NCBI GenBank assembly: GCA_963724385.1
Contig: CAVRUJ010000001.1
Location: forward strand, 434,001-498,000
Length of the DNA stretch: 64,000 bases
Reading direction: 5' to 3'
Source: DASXQK01 sp963724385
GTDB lineage: Bacteria > Pseudomonadota > Alphaproteobacteria > Dongiales > Dongiaceae
Below the pieces are notes generated by a model. It did not search any database. It was not told where the DNA came from and was given only the letters and a program-made list of their open reading frames with translations. Below, piece by piece: positions 26,474 to 35,310 of this stretch. How positions within the stretch are numbered: position 1 is the first letter of the stretch; each line of letters opens with the position of its first letter. The translations under genes were made by a program, and so were the position numbers.

Positions 26474-27325
26474 GTGCAGACGCAGTCCGATCCAACCCTG
26501 CAGATACCCGCTGGCCTCCTGGGTCGCAGCCGAACTGCCGAGGATGTGGCGCAAATCGAGCCGCTGGCGCTGCTCGCGGCGCTGCTGGAGTCCGACCGGC
26601 CTCTGGGCGCCGGCGCGCCAATACCGCCGGCCTGGCATTGGGCCTATTTCGCGCCGCCGGCGCGGCAGTCGGCCCTTGGGCCTGATGGCCATGAGAAGGC
26701 CGACGACCTTCTTCCACCCCATCAAGGCATGCGCCGGATGTGGGCCGGTAGCCATCTTGCCTTTGAGGGCGATCTGAGGGTCGGGGAAAAGCTCCGCCGT
26801 CGCTCGCGGGTTGCCGCTGTCGACAGCAAGATCGGCCGGAGCGGGCCGTTCCTGCTGGTTCGCCTGGAGCATGTCATCGAAGGCGAGTCCGGCGGGCGGG
26901 TCGCCGAGGAACAGGATCTGATCTTCCGCGCGCCTTCGGCCGCAGCTCTCGTGGCGAGCGGACCGGGGAACAGCGAACCGGCCGCCTTCGAGCGTGGGCT
27001 TGTTCCCGATCCCATCCTGCTGTTCCGCTTTTCCGCGGCCACCGGCAACCCGCATCGGATTCACTACGACCATCCCTATGCCACCGGGGTGGAGGGCTAT
27101 CCTGGTCTCGTCGTCCATGGGCCGCTCATGGCCATCCTGATGCTGGACCTGCTGCACCGGACTCATTCGGACGAGCGCGTCCGGCGCCTGACCTTCCGGG
27201 CCGAACGGCCGGCCTTCCTGCCCGACGCGCTTTCCATTCGGGGTCGGCCGCGCGCCGGCGGCTACGACCTCTGGGTGGAATCGGGCGGACGCAGGGCCTG
27301 CAGGATGGGCATCGACTGCGCCTGA
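26474..27325 (+). CDS. MaoC/FAS1-like dehydratase (itaconyl- or mesaconyl-CoA hydratase-like)
   Basis: About 283 residues with two hot-dog halves. The C-terminal half has the hydratase signature FRFSAATGNPHRIHYDHPYA followed by GLVVHGPL, and the N-terminal half (WHWAYFAPP, then RRMWAGSHLAFE) matches the FAS1-like dehydratase layout seen in mesaconyl-C4-CoA and itaconyl-CoA hydratases. It hydrates or dehydrates a CoA thioester. The GTG at 26474 is preferred for AAGGGA 8 bases upstream; an ATG at 26426 is also in frame. The acyl-CoA dehydrogenase gene follows by 49 bp, so both may act in one acyl-CoA pathway. Confidence 0.82.
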   Translation: MQTQSDPTLQIPAGLLGRSRTAEDVAQIEPLALLAALLESDRPLGAGAPIPPAWHWAYFAPPARQSALGPDGHEKADDLLPPHQGMRRMWAGSHLAFEGDLRVGEKLRRRSRVAAVDSKIGRSGPFLLVRLEHVIEGESGGRVAEEQDLIFRAPSAAALVASGPGNSEPAAFERGLVPDPILLFRFSAATGNPHRIHYDHPYATGVEGYPGLVVHGPLMAILMLDLLHRTHSDERVRRLTFRAERPAFLPDALSIRGRPRAGGYDLWVESGGRRACRMGIDCA

Positions 27326-27374
27326 CGCGCAGCGTCGACTTCGGCGTAGTCTCTTCGGCGGAAAGGGAGGCTTC

Positions 27375-28544
27375 ATGTCCGCAACCCCCGCAGCCGGCGC
27401 GCTCTCGGATTCGGAGATCGAGAACCTGGTCGCCGGCGTCATGGCCGGCTTCGAGCCCGCCTATTGGCGCCGGCTCGACCGGGAACGAGTCTACCCGACC
27501 GAATTCGTCGAGGCGATGACCAAGGCGGGGCTGCTCGCGGTCCTGATTCCCGAGGCTTATGGCGGCGGCGGCCAGGGCATCGGTACTGCGGCTCGGATCC
27601 TCAAGGAGGTCCATCGCCGCGGCGGCAACGCAGCCCCCTGCCATGCCCAGATGTACACCATGGGGACAATCCTTCGGCACGGGAGCGAGGCCCAGCGCCT
27701 CCGTTGGCTGCCGGAGATCGCGCGTGGCGCCGTCCGGCTCCAGGCTTTCGGCGTAACCGAGCCTTCCGCCGGCAGCGACACCGGCTCGATCCGGACCCAG
27801 GCGCGCCGCGAAGGCGGGAAGTATGTGATCAATGGCCAGAAGATCTGGACCAGCCGGGCCGAGCATTCGGACCTCATGGTGCTGCTGGCTCGGACTTCAC
27901 CGGCCGGCGCGGGCAAGCGCACCGACGGGCTTTCCATGTTCCTGGTCGATATGCGCGAGGCCATTGGCCGGGGCCTCACCATCCGTCCCATCCGCACCAT
28001 GCTCAACCACGCCACCACCGAGGTCTTTCTCGATGATGTAGCCGTCCCGGCTCAGAACCTGATCGGCGAGGAGGGGCGCGGCTTCCGCTACCTCATCGAT
28101 GGGCTCAATGCCGAGCGGATCCTGATCGCTGCCGAATGCGTGGGCGACGGCCGCTGGTTCGTCGACAAGGCGGCTAGCTACGCCAAGGAACGCCGGGTCT
28201 TCGGCCGGCCCATCGGCCAGAACCAGGGCGTCCAATTCCCGATCGCACGCGCCCATGTGGCAGTCGAGGCGGCCGAGCTGATGCTGCGGCGGGCCTGCGA
28301 CCTTTTCGATGCCGCCGCACCTTGCGGCGCCGAGGCGAACATGGCCAAGCTGGTGGCGAGCGAGGCGTCCTGGCAGGCGGCGGACATGTGCCTCCAGACC
28401 CACGGCGGCTTCGGCTTCGCCGAGGAATTCGACATCGAGCGCAAGTTCCGCGAGACCCGGCTGTACCAAGTGGCGCCGATCTCGACCAATCTCATTCTCT
28501 CCTATATCGCCGAGCATGTCCTGGGCCTGCCGCGTTCCTACTGA
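27375..28544 (+). CDS. Acyl-CoA dehydrogenase
   Basis: FAD-dependent acyl-CoA dehydrogenase of 389 residues. The FAD/substrate motifs FGVTEPSAGSDTGSI and INGQKIWTSRAEHSD, then NAERILIAAECVG and FGRPIGQNQGVQFPIA, and the C-terminal QTHGGFGFAEEFDIERKFRETR are in the usual order. It introduces an alpha-beta double bond into an acyl-CoA and passes electrons to ETF. The upstream hydratase gene is close, which fits a short acyl-CoA catabolic unit. The exact chain length cannot be given. Confidence 0.93.
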   Translation: MSATPAAGALSDSEIENLVAGVMAGFEPAYWRRLDRERVYPTEFVEAMTKAGLLAVLIPEAYGGGGQGIGTAARILKEVHRRGGNAAPCHAQMYTMGTILRHGSEAQRLRWLPEIARGAVRLQAFGVTEPSAGSDTGSIRTQARREGGKYVINGQKIWTSRAEHSDLMVLLARTSPAGAGKRTDGLSMFLVDMREAIGRGLTIRPIRTMLNHATTEVFLDDVAVPAQNLIGEEGRGFRYLIDGLNAERILIAAECVGDGRWFVDKAASYAKERRVFGRPIGQNQGVQFPIARAHVAVEAAELMLRRACDLFDAAAPCGAEANMAKLVASEASWQAADMCLQTHGGFGFAEEFDIERKFRETRLYQVAPISTNLILSYIAEHVLGLPRSY

Positions 28545-28658
28545 GACTGGCCTATAGAGATTGGCCGGTTGCCGACCGCCTTGCCCAGGCTCTAGGCTGC
28601 CTGAAACGACCTAGAAAGTCGGGGCATAAGCCCCATCGGCGGCGGGGAAGACGGACCA

Positions 28659-30434
28659 ATGGCGGACGGGGCTTACGAGATCTATCCGGCGATCGGGATC
28701 GCCCGCGTCGGCAATGCGCCCGAGGCCTTCTACATCGGGCCGGAGACCGCGGGAGGGCTGCCATTGCCGGCCGACGGATCGAGCGCGCCATTCGGTGCGG
28801 GCGATTTCCGCGATGGCGAGGGCCGGGTGAAGCGCCAGGCGGCGCGGTTCCGCGTATTTCGTAGTATTCCCGGCCAGGCGCCCGAGGAAATCACTCTCGA
28901 CAGCGCCGGGATCAGGGAAATCCGCTGGACCGTCCATCTGGCCAACAAGAAGGCCAGCTGGTACTGCTTCAAGACCTCCAGGGGTCAGCACGGCTATGCC
29001 TGCAACCACCCGCTGCGCAATGCCGATCGGGTGACGCCGGCCGAGCGCCGCAAGCTCAACATCGATCCGGGGCCGCGTTCCATCGCCGGAAAGGAGCAAG
29101 GACCCGTCGAGTTCTCGCGGGCGACCATCCCGGCCGGCTACGTCGGCGCAAACTTTCCGCCCTTGGGTCTAAAGCCCGCGGACATCGATACCCTCGGCGC
29201 GCTGAAGACCGATGGCGCCGGCAGGCTCTTGGTGCTTGGCGGGCTGGGCAGATCGGGCTCGGCGGCGCAAGCGCCCAAGCTCGCCGACTACGCCAACAAT
29301 GACGGCTGGTGGGACGACACGTCCGACGGACCGGTGCGCGCGACCATTGTGCTTGCCTCGGGGGAAACGGTCGAAGCCAAGCCGGCCTGGGTGCTCGTCG
29401 CCCCGCCGGCCTATGCGCCCCAGATCATGAATCTCGTCACCCTCTTCGATACCGTGTTCGATACCGCCGTCCGTTTCCTCGGCGCCCGGCCGGACATCCA
29501 CGCTCACGGCCTTTGGAAGGTGGGTGCGACCGGCTACCGGCCGCGCTTCGACAGTGAGATCCGGCCGATCTTCGAGCGCGGCGCGGGGTTTCCCTGGGTC
29601 TCGCCCATCCCGGCCGAACCCCACAGCTTCGATTTCGCCAAGCTCGCCAACTCCAGTTCCACCCATGCCGGTTTGCGCAAGTTCTATCTCCATATCCTGC
29701 GCGGGCCAGGTCAGGAGAATGTCTTCGACAGTCCCGTCGCTTCCACAGGATTGATGCCGCTGCTGGTGGGCGACGACACCCTTGGCGCCGAACAGGATGC
29801 TGGCGCGTTCCTCGCGACGAGCAAATATCTATGCGTCACGCAGACGCAGTATTTCTTCCTGCAGCAATGGGCCGCAGGTCATTTCGAGCCGGGCGGCGCT
29901 CCGCCCTCGCATCCGGGCCATGCCCTGAACCGGGCGGTGCTGGAGAATTGCGTCGGCGGGCCCTTCTCGCCCGGGATCGAGATGACCTGGATCGCCCGCA
30001 ACCCCGCGATCTACAGCGAGCCGTTCCGCATCCGCGCGCGGCCCGCGACCTCCGGCCCCTTGGGCCTCGGCTTCGACCCCGCGGGCGGGCTCGAGCCGGG
30101 TGACCTCACCCGCTACATGGCGCTGCCCTGGCAGGCGGACTTCAACGAGTGCGCCGCTCAGACGGTGCAGGGCCGGGTCATGTGGTGGTGGCCCGCCCAG
30201 CGGCCCATCACCGTCTTTCTGCCGCCCAGTGCCGCCGGCCTCGGAGCGCCGATTCCCTGGGTGGGCCATGACCGAGATTCCAAGGCGAAGGATTTCTATG
30301 CTTTCGCCAACCATCTCGAGATGCTGGCGAATTGGGACAAGCTCGGCTTCGTGCTGGACATGGGCGAGCCGGGTAAACCGCGCTTTGTCGAGGTCTCGCG
30401 CCTGCTCTCCCGCGAACCGGACAAGGCGGGATGA
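28659..30434 (+). CDS. lodA: LodA/GoxA-type CTQ-dependent amino-acid oxidase
   Basis: A 591-residue homologue of L-lysine-epsilon-oxidase/glycine oxidase quinoproteins, which make hydrogen peroxide and use a cysteine tryptophylquinone built from their own residues. The family start YEIYPAIGIARVGN is present, as are the C-terminal TWIARNPAIYSEPFRI, LPWQADFNECAAQ and MWWWPAQRP segments. The likely cofactor residues are Cys498 and Trp559 (LANWDKLGFV), 61 apart; in LodA of Marinomonas the pair is 65 apart. The LodB-like flavoprotein gene overlaps its end by 4 bp (ATGA). No signal peptide is visible. The amino acid oxidised is unknown. Confidence 0.86.
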   Translation: MADGAYEIYPAIGIARVGNAPEAFYIGPETAGGLPLPADGSSAPFGAGDFRDGEGRVKRQAARFRVFRSIPGQAPEEITLDSAGIREIRWTVHLANKKASWYCFKTSRGQHGYACNHPLRNADRVTPAERRKLNIDPGPRSIAGKEQGPVEFSRATIPAGYVGANFPPLGLKPADIDTLGALKTDGAGRLLVLGGLGRSGSAAQAPKLADYANNDGWWDDTSDGPVRATIVLASGETVEAKPAWVLVAPPAYAPQIMNLVTLFDTVFDTAVRFLGARPDIHAHGLWKVGATGYRPRFDSEIRPIFERGAGFPWVSPIPAEPHSFDFAKLANSSSTHAGLRKFYLHILRGPGQENVFDSPVASTGLMPLLVGDDTLGAEQDAGAFLATSKYLCVTQTQYFFLQQWAAGHFEPGGAPPSHPGHALNRAVLENCVGGPFSPGIEMTWIARNPAIYSEPFRIRARPATSGPLGLGFDPAGGLEPGDLTRYMALPWQADFNECAAQTVQGRVMWWWPAQRPITVFLPPSAAGLGAPIPWVGHDRDSKAKDFYAFANHLEMLANWDKLGFVLDMGEPGKPRFVEVSRLLSREPDKAG

Positions 30435-31660
30435 TTGGGACGATGGAAACCGCGGACCCGATCGGCTCGTTCAGCGCCGCCAAATTCAACGTCGCGATCA
30501 TTGGCGCCGGCCCCGCCGGCGCGGGTGTAGCGCTGGCACTGAAGCGGCTCGGAATCGAGAGCGTAGTGATGGTCGATTGGCCCCGGCGCCGGCGCTTTCG
30601 CATCGGCGAATCGGCAGCGCCGGGGATCGGCGCGCTGCTCGTCCGGCTCGGTCTCGATGACCGGCTTGAACGCTTCGGACATCGACCCTGCCATGGAAAT
30701 CTGAGCTTCTGGGGCGAGGCTGCCCCCAAGGCGGCCGACTTCTTCAGCCAGGCTTCGGGAACGGGCTGGCATCTCGATCGCGACGCCTTCGATGGCTGGC
30801 TGAAAGACTCTGCACGCGAGGCCGGCGCGCGACTGCTCTCGCCGGCACGCCTCGTCGATGCGCAGCGCGAAGATGGGGTATGGCGTCTGCTGCTCGACGA
30901 CGGTGCGGTGACGGCTGAGTTATCGGCGCGCTGGATCCTCGATGCCACGGGTCGCACCGCGGCGCCATCGCGCAAGCTCGGTGCCAGGCTTCGCCGCCTC
31001 GATCGTCTCGTGGCCCTCGCCGTGATTGCCGAACCCGCGGCGGAGGCCCGCTTCCGCGGTTTCACCATCGTCGAAGCGGCCGAGATGGGTTGGTGGTACG
31101 GTGCGCGATTGCCGGACGGTCGGGCCATGGTGGCGTTGATGACCGACGCGGACATCGCACAAAGTCGCGGGCTGCGAGAGGCAACGTCCTTTCACCAAGC
31201 CTGGTGCGCAACAACGGAAATGTGCCGTTTCGCGCGGCCTGCCTCGCCCGATGGGGCCCCCACGGTATTCTCTGCCGCGACCCAGTTCTTGGATCCCGCC
31301 ATCGGTCCCAGTTGGCTCGCGCTCGGCGACGCGCTCATGGCCCTCGATCCCCTGAGCGCATCGGGACTCACCGGTGCGCTGGAGGACGCTCTGGCCGCCG
31401 CAGACGTGATTGCCGAGGACCTGACCCATGGCGATAGTGAGCGCGGGCTCGCGGCGTTGCGCGACAGTCCCAATGAACGCCAGCTCGCGACCGGTTATGC
31501 GTTTCGTGCCAGGGCGACCCTCAGGAGCTACCTTGCCGCCCGCCAGGAGATCTACGCCTCGGAGCGGCGCTGGCGCGAAAGTCCGTTCTGGCGTCGGCGG
31601 ATCGCGGGGGACGACGTCTTAGGCTATCATGGGCGCCAGCAGGAGGAGTTTGCCGCATGA
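30431..31660 (+). CDS. lodB: LodB-like FAD-dependent monooxygenase (CTQ maturation partner)
   Basis: A 409-residue flavoprotein of the tryptophan-halogenase/geranylgeranyl-reductase-like group. The N-terminal FAD motif AIIGAGPAGAGVALAL, the RIGESAAPGI segment and a late ALGDALMALDPLSASG FAD motif are present. Its start overlaps the LodA-type gene (ATGA). LodB proteins are needed to form the quinone cofactor in LodA; this role is inferred from family and from the translational coupling. It was not separable by sequence alone from other FAD monooxygenases. Confidence 0.85.
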   Translation: MIGTMETADPIGSFSAAKFNVAIIGAGPAGAGVALALKRLGIESVVMVDWPRRRRFRIGESAAPGIGALLVRLGLDDRLERFGHRPCHGNLSFWGEAAPKAADFFSQASGTGWHLDRDAFDGWLKDSAREAGARLLSPARLVDAQREDGVWRLLLDDGAVTAELSARWILDATGRTAAPSRKLGARLRRLDRLVALAVIAEPAAEARFRGFTIVEAAEMGWWYGARLPDGRAMVALMTDADIAQSRGLREATSFHQAWCATTEMCRFARPASPDGAPTVFSAATQFLDPAIGPSWLALGDALMALDPLSASGLTGALEDALAAADVIAEDLTHGDSERGLAALRDSPNERQLATGYAFRARATLRSYLAARQEIYASERRWRESPFWRRRIAGDDVLGYHGRQQEEFAA

Positions 31661-32099
31661 GTGCGAGCCGGCGTTGACGGCACCTTTTGCCCTTCGCGGC
31701 CTCGATCACGTGGTCCTGCGCGTGCGCGATCTCGGCCGGATGGAGCGCTTCTATTGCGATGTGATCGGCTGCGTCGTGGCGCACCGCCAGCCGCATCTCG
31801 GTCTTGTCCATCTCGGCGCCGGCTCGACCATGATCGATCTCGTGGATGATGCCGGCCCGCTGGGCCGCAAAGGCGGTCCACCGGCCGGGCCCGACGGCCA
31901 TAACATGGATCACTTCTGCCTGCGCGTGGCGCCGTTCGATGGCGCGGCGATTGCCGCGCATTTGCGTGCGCATGGCGTCGAGCCCTCGGAGATCGACACG
32001 CGTTTCGGTGCCGAGGGAGACGGGCCTTCCCTCTACCTCGACGATCCGGAAGGCAATCGCGTCGAGCTCAAGGGGCTTTCGCTGGAAACCGCGCGATGA
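31629..32099 (+). CDS. VOC-family (glyoxalase-like) protein
   Basis: About 140-156 residues of the vicinal oxygen chelate fold: LRGLDHVVLRVRDLGRMERFY with the first metal His, GLVHLGAGSTMIDL, HFCLRVAPFDGAAIAAHL with the second His, and LYLDDPEGNRVEL with the metal Glu. The reaction (lyase, dioxygenase or resistance-type binding) cannot be assigned. The ATG at 31629 lies inside the previous gene. A TTG at 31674 is an alternative that starts closer to the fold. Its stop overlaps the next gene's ATG by 4 bp. Confidence 0.85.
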   Translation: MGASRRSLPHECEPALTAPFALRGLDHVVLRVRDLGRMERFYCDVIGCVVAHRQPHLGLVHLGAGSTMIDLVDDAGPLGRKGGPPAGPDGHNMDHFCLRVAPFDGAAIAAHLRAHGVEPSEIDTRFGAEGDGPSLYLDDPEGNRVELKGLSLETAR

Positions 32100-33736
32100 G
32101 CGAGGGGGCCGAATTCCCTCGCACCGCGGCCAACTGGGCGGCACTCACGCCGCTCTCCTTCCTTGCCCGCACGGCCGAGACCCATCCGGACCGCATTGCC
32201 GTCGTTCACGGCGCCATCAAGCGCAGTTGGGCTGAAGTTCATGAGCGCTGCCGGCGACTTGCGTCCGCGCTGACCGCCCGGGGCATCGAACGGGGCGACA
32301 CCGTCGCCGTGATGCTGCCCAATGTCCCGGCTCTGCTGGAGGCGCATTTCGGCATCCCCATGGCCGGCGCTGTCCTCAATGCGATCAATACGCGCCTCGA
32401 CCCCGCGGCCATCGCCTATATCCTGGATCACTCCGGGGCGAAACTTCTGCTCGCCGACGGCGAGTACCACGACACTATCCGCCAGGCGCTGGCGCTGCTT
32501 GCTCGGCCAATTCCCGTAATCGGCGTGGCCGATCCCACGGTTTCCGACGCCAGGGCTCTTGGCGCCATGGACTACGAGGCGATGCTTGCCGCAGCCGATC
32601 CGAACCGCCCCTGGCGGGGTCCGGACGACGAATGGGATGCGATCTCCGTCAACTACACGTCGGGCACGACGGGCAACCCCAAGGGCGTGCTCTATCACCA
32701 TCGGGGTGCTTATCTGAATGCGGTGGGCAACAGCCTGGTCTGGGAGCTGGGCCGGCATCCTGTCTATCTCTGGACCCTGCCGATGTTCCACTGCAACGGC
32801 TGGTGTTTCCCTTGGACGATCACCATGCTGGCCGGGACTCACGTATGCCTGCGCCGAGTGGAAGCGGGCGCCATCTTCGAATCGATCGCGAAACATGGCG
32901 TGACCCATCTCTGCGGCGCGCCCATCGTCATGCAGACGATCCTCGACGCGGCGGCCAGGTTTCCCCCCATCGGACGCAAGATCCGGATGATGACCGCCGC
33001 CGCCCCGCCGCCCGCCGCCGTGCTCGCCGCCATGCAGAAAGCGGGCTTCGAGGTGACCCATGTCTATGGCCTGACGGAAGTCTATGGCCCGGCGGTGGTC
33101 TGCGACTGGCATGAGGCTTGGGACGATTTGCCGATCGAGGCCCAGGCCGATCTCAAGGCGCGCCAGGGCGTGCGCTATCACGTGCAGGAAGGCCTGATGG
33201 TCGCCGATCCCGAGACCCTGAAGCCCGTGCCCGCCGACGGCAAGGCCATGGGCGAGGTGATGATGCACGGCAACATCGTGATGAAGGGCTATCTCAAGGA
33301 CCAGGCCGCCACCGACAAGGCCTTCAAGGGCGGCTGGTTCCATACCGGCGATCTGGGCGTGGTCCATCCCGACGGCTACATCCAGCTTAAAGACCGCTCC
33401 AAGGACATCATCATTTCCGGCGGCGAGAACATCTCGTCGATCGAGGTCGAGAACCTGCTTTACCGGCATCCCTCGGTCGCCGCCGCCGCGGTGGTCGCCA
33501 TGCCCGACGACCGGTGGGGCGAAACGCCTTGCGCCTTCATCGAGCTTCGAGCTGGCGCGGCGGTCACGGCGGAGGACATCATCGCCTTCTGCCGGGACAA
33601 CATCGCGCATTTCAAGGCGCCGCGGCATGTCGTGTTCGGCGCCATCCCGAAGACCTCGACCGGCAAGATACAGAAGTTCAAGCTGCGCGAGGAGGCCAGG
33701 CGGTTGGCGACGGAGCGCGCGACTGGCGCGGGCTGA
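32096..33736 (+). CDS. AMP-dependent acyl-CoA ligase (acyl-CoA synthetase)
   Basis: A 546-residue ANL-superfamily ligase. Motifs in order: YTSGTTGNPKGVLYHH phosphate loop, a central LPMFHCNGWCFPW, YGLTEVYGP, GWFHTGDLGVVHPDGYIQLKDRSKD with the hinge region, and a final PKTSTGKIQKFKLR bearing the catalytic Lys. It activates a carboxylic acid with ATP and CoA. It is translationally coupled to the VOC gene and may extend the lodAB transcript, so the product of an oxidase step could be the acid it activates; this is inference. The next gene is convergent. Confidence 0.92.
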   Translation: MSEGAEFPRTAANWAALTPLSFLARTAETHPDRIAVVHGAIKRSWAEVHERCRRLASALTARGIERGDTVAVMLPNVPALLEAHFGIPMAGAVLNAINTRLDPAAIAYILDHSGAKLLLADGEYHDTIRQALALLARPIPVIGVADPTVSDARALGAMDYEAMLAAADPNRPWRGPDDEWDAISVNYTSGTTGNPKGVLYHHRGAYLNAVGNSLVWELGRHPVYLWTLPMFHCNGWCFPWTITMLAGTHVCLRRVEAGAIFESIAKHGVTHLCGAPIVMQTILDAAARFPPIGRKIRMMTAAAPPPAAVLAAMQKAGFEVTHVYGLTEVYGPAVVCDWHEAWDDLPIEAQADLKARQGVRYHVQEGLMVADPETLKPVPADGKAMGEVMMHGNIVMKGYLKDQAATDKAFKGGWFHTGDLGVVHPDGYIQLKDRSKDIIISGGENISSIEVENLLYRHPSVAAAAVVAMPDDRWGETPCAFIELRAGAAVTAEDIIAFCRDNIAHFKAPRHVVFGAIPKTSTGKIQKFKLREEARRLATERATGAG

Positions 33737-33808
33737 GGGGCGAATTCCCTGCTTGGCCGCCCGCTGGTACGTCTCCGGCTGCTGCAAATTCGCGGTGCGT
33801 CCTTGGCC

Positions 33809-34171
33809 TCAAGAAGGCGTGATGTCTCCGCTTTCGCTTTGATTCCCGGCGGTCCATCGGGCCTCGACTTCGGCCATTTTCCGGGCGAGCGTGTCGGGCG
33901 TCAGGATCCCCTTGCGGAACAGGATATTCGCGAAGGCCACGATCCATCTTTCGTAGTAGTTGAGCTTGCCGACCATCTCGGCGCCCAGGGCCTCGACGCC
34001 GCAGCGCTTTTCCTCGGTGTTGATGATCTTGTGGTAGTCGAGGACATCGGCGAGCGCGTGGCAGCGCTTTTCCCAGGGCTCGAGTTCATGGTCGACGCGC
34101 CGGATCGGCTCGGCCGGCAGGCCGCCGATGTCGTTGGGCAGGCGTTTCACGAGATTTTCGGTTTGGGTCAT
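33809..34171 (-). CDS. Nitrile hydratase/thiocyanate hydrolase beta-type subunit, N-terminal half
   Basis: A 120-residue protein matching the N-terminal helical half of nitrile hydratase beta subunits, which is also encoded separately in thiocyanate hydrolase. Visible features are NDIGGLPAEPI, ELEPWEKRCHALADVL and ERWIVAFANILFRKG. It is the third gene of a minus-strand operon, its ATG overlapping the end of the alpha gene by 4 bp. It should pack against the alpha-type subunit to form the hydratase. The order here (C-half, alpha, N-half) differs from the usual neighbour order of the two halves. Confidence 0.82.
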   Translation of the reverse strand: MTQTENLVKRLPNDIGGLPAEPIRRVDHELEPWEKRCHALADVLDYHKIINTEEKRCGVEALGAEMVGKLNYYERWIVAFANILFRKGILTPDTLARKMAEVEARWTAGNQSESGDITPS

Positions 34172-34839
34172 TGCGGTGCTTTTCCTTGTTCCACGCTGGC
34201 CGGAACGACGCCGATCATAGTGTCGCGCGTGACCAGAGCCGCGAGCTGTTCCTCGCTGTAGTCTTCCGTGCCTTCGGGCCGCTTCGGCAGCACCAGATAG
34301 CGGACCATCGCGGTCGAATCGCTGACCCGGATCTCGACGTCGTCCGGGATGATAGTGCCGAATTCGGCGAGCACCGCGCGCGGCTCCGAGACGGCGCGCG
34401 ACCGGTAGGGCTTCAGCTTGTACCAGTCCGGCGGAAGCCCCAGCACCGGCCGCGGGTAGCAGGAGCAGAGGGTGCAGACGATGAGGTTGTGAACCTTGTC
34501 GGTGTTCTCGAGCACGATGAGCTGGGTATCGTCGTAGAAGCTGATGCCGAGTTCCTCGCAGGCCTTGCGCCCATCGGCCAGGAGCCGCGCCCGGAAGGCG
34601 GGATCGACCCAGGCGCGCGCCACGACCTTGGCGCCCAGCGCCGGCGTGCGGGAATCCAGCAGCTCGATCTGGCGGCGGATTTCGTCCGGGCCGATCAACT
34701 GCCTCTCGACGAGGAGCTCGCGAACGGCCGTTTCCATGATGTCGTAGTAGCCGGGACGCCCCGACAGGCCAGTCTCCGCGTGAAGATGATCGTGGCCGTG
34801 AGCATGGTCGCGGTCATGGCCCTGGTTCGGCGGATTCAT
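34168..34839 (-). CDS. Nitrile hydratase alpha / thiocyanate hydrolase gamma-type catalytic subunit
   Basis: Catalytic metal subunit of 223 residues. The claw motif VCTLCSC (Cys122, Cys125, Cys127) is of the cobalt-type form; in this family two cysteines become oxidised. It is followed by YPRPVLGLPPDWYK; nitrile hydratases usually have Trp instead of this Arg, so thiocyanate or another small cyano compound is also possible. The N-terminus is histidine-rich (HDRDHAHGHDHLH), an extension that might bind metal. AGAGGTGAACC precedes the ATG. It lies 3 bp after the SH3-like subunit gene and overlaps the next gene. Confidence 0.9.
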   Translation of the reverse strand: MNPPNQGHDRDHAHGHDHLHAETGLSGRPGYYDIMETAVRELLVERQLIGPDEIRRQIELLDSRTPALGAKVVARAWVDPAFRARLLADGRKACEELGISFYDDTQLIVLENTDKVHNLIVCTLCSCYPRPVLGLPPDWYKLKPYRSRAVSEPRAVLAEFGTIIPDDVEIRVSDSTAMVRYLVLPKRPEGTEDYSEEQLAALVTRDTMIGVVPASVEQGKAPQ

Positions 34840-34842
34840 GGT

Positions 34843-35193
34843 TCACCTCTTCTCCAGCCAGGTTTCGTAGACTTCGATGCGCAGCCCATCTCGCGGTGAG
34901 CTGGCATAGTCCGGCCAGATTTCCGTCATGGAAAAGGCGATACGGTAGTAGTGGCGCCTGGTGCCCGCATTGCGGCCGTAACCTTCCTCCTCGTTGTCGA
35001 TGGCGGCCGGCTCGATCACCGCCTCGACGATGCCCGCCTTGCCGCGCAGGTAGAGCGGCACGCGGTAATGCCCGACGGGAAAGCGGCTTGAAATCCGGAT
35101 AGGGTCACCCGGATGGAAGAGCGGTTCTTCGCCCGGAGCGAATACGAGGCCGTGCAAGGGGCCCGTGGTTTCCCGAGTGCTATTCTTCATCAT
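34843..35193 (-). CDS. Nitrile hydratase/thiocyanate hydrolase beta-type subunit, C-terminal (SH3-like) half
   Basis: About 116 residues matching the SH3-like C-terminal domain of nitrile hydratase beta subunits: FHPGDPIRISSRFPVGHYRVPLYLRGKAGIVE and a later YRIAFSMTEIWPDYA, with the short C-terminal YETWLEKR. The ATG at 35193 has GGGAGG just upstream and is followed at once by a second ATG; a start at 35223 is also in frame. First gene of the three-gene hydratase operon. Confidence 0.85.
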   Translation of the reverse strand: MMKNSTRETTGPLHGLVFAPGEEPLFHPGDPIRISSRFPVGHYRVPLYLRGKAGIVEAVIEPAAIDNEEEGYGRNAGTRRHYYRIAFSMTEIWPDYASSPRDGLRIEVYETWLEKR

Positions 35194-35310
35194 GCAGCCT
35201 CCCATGAGATCGGGAATCTTCAATTCGATTGTCAGTGAGCCGTTTGGTGTTTCTTTAGGCGGTTCCGAGGCAGATTTCCTTGCGCGGATGGATTGCAGGT
35301 GGCCCCGAAG

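Noticed and set aside
28621..28634. Short hairpin GGGGC-ATAA-GCCCC before the lodA-type gene
   Set aside because: Five base pairs in GC-rich DNA are expected by chance and no other regulatory feature supports it.
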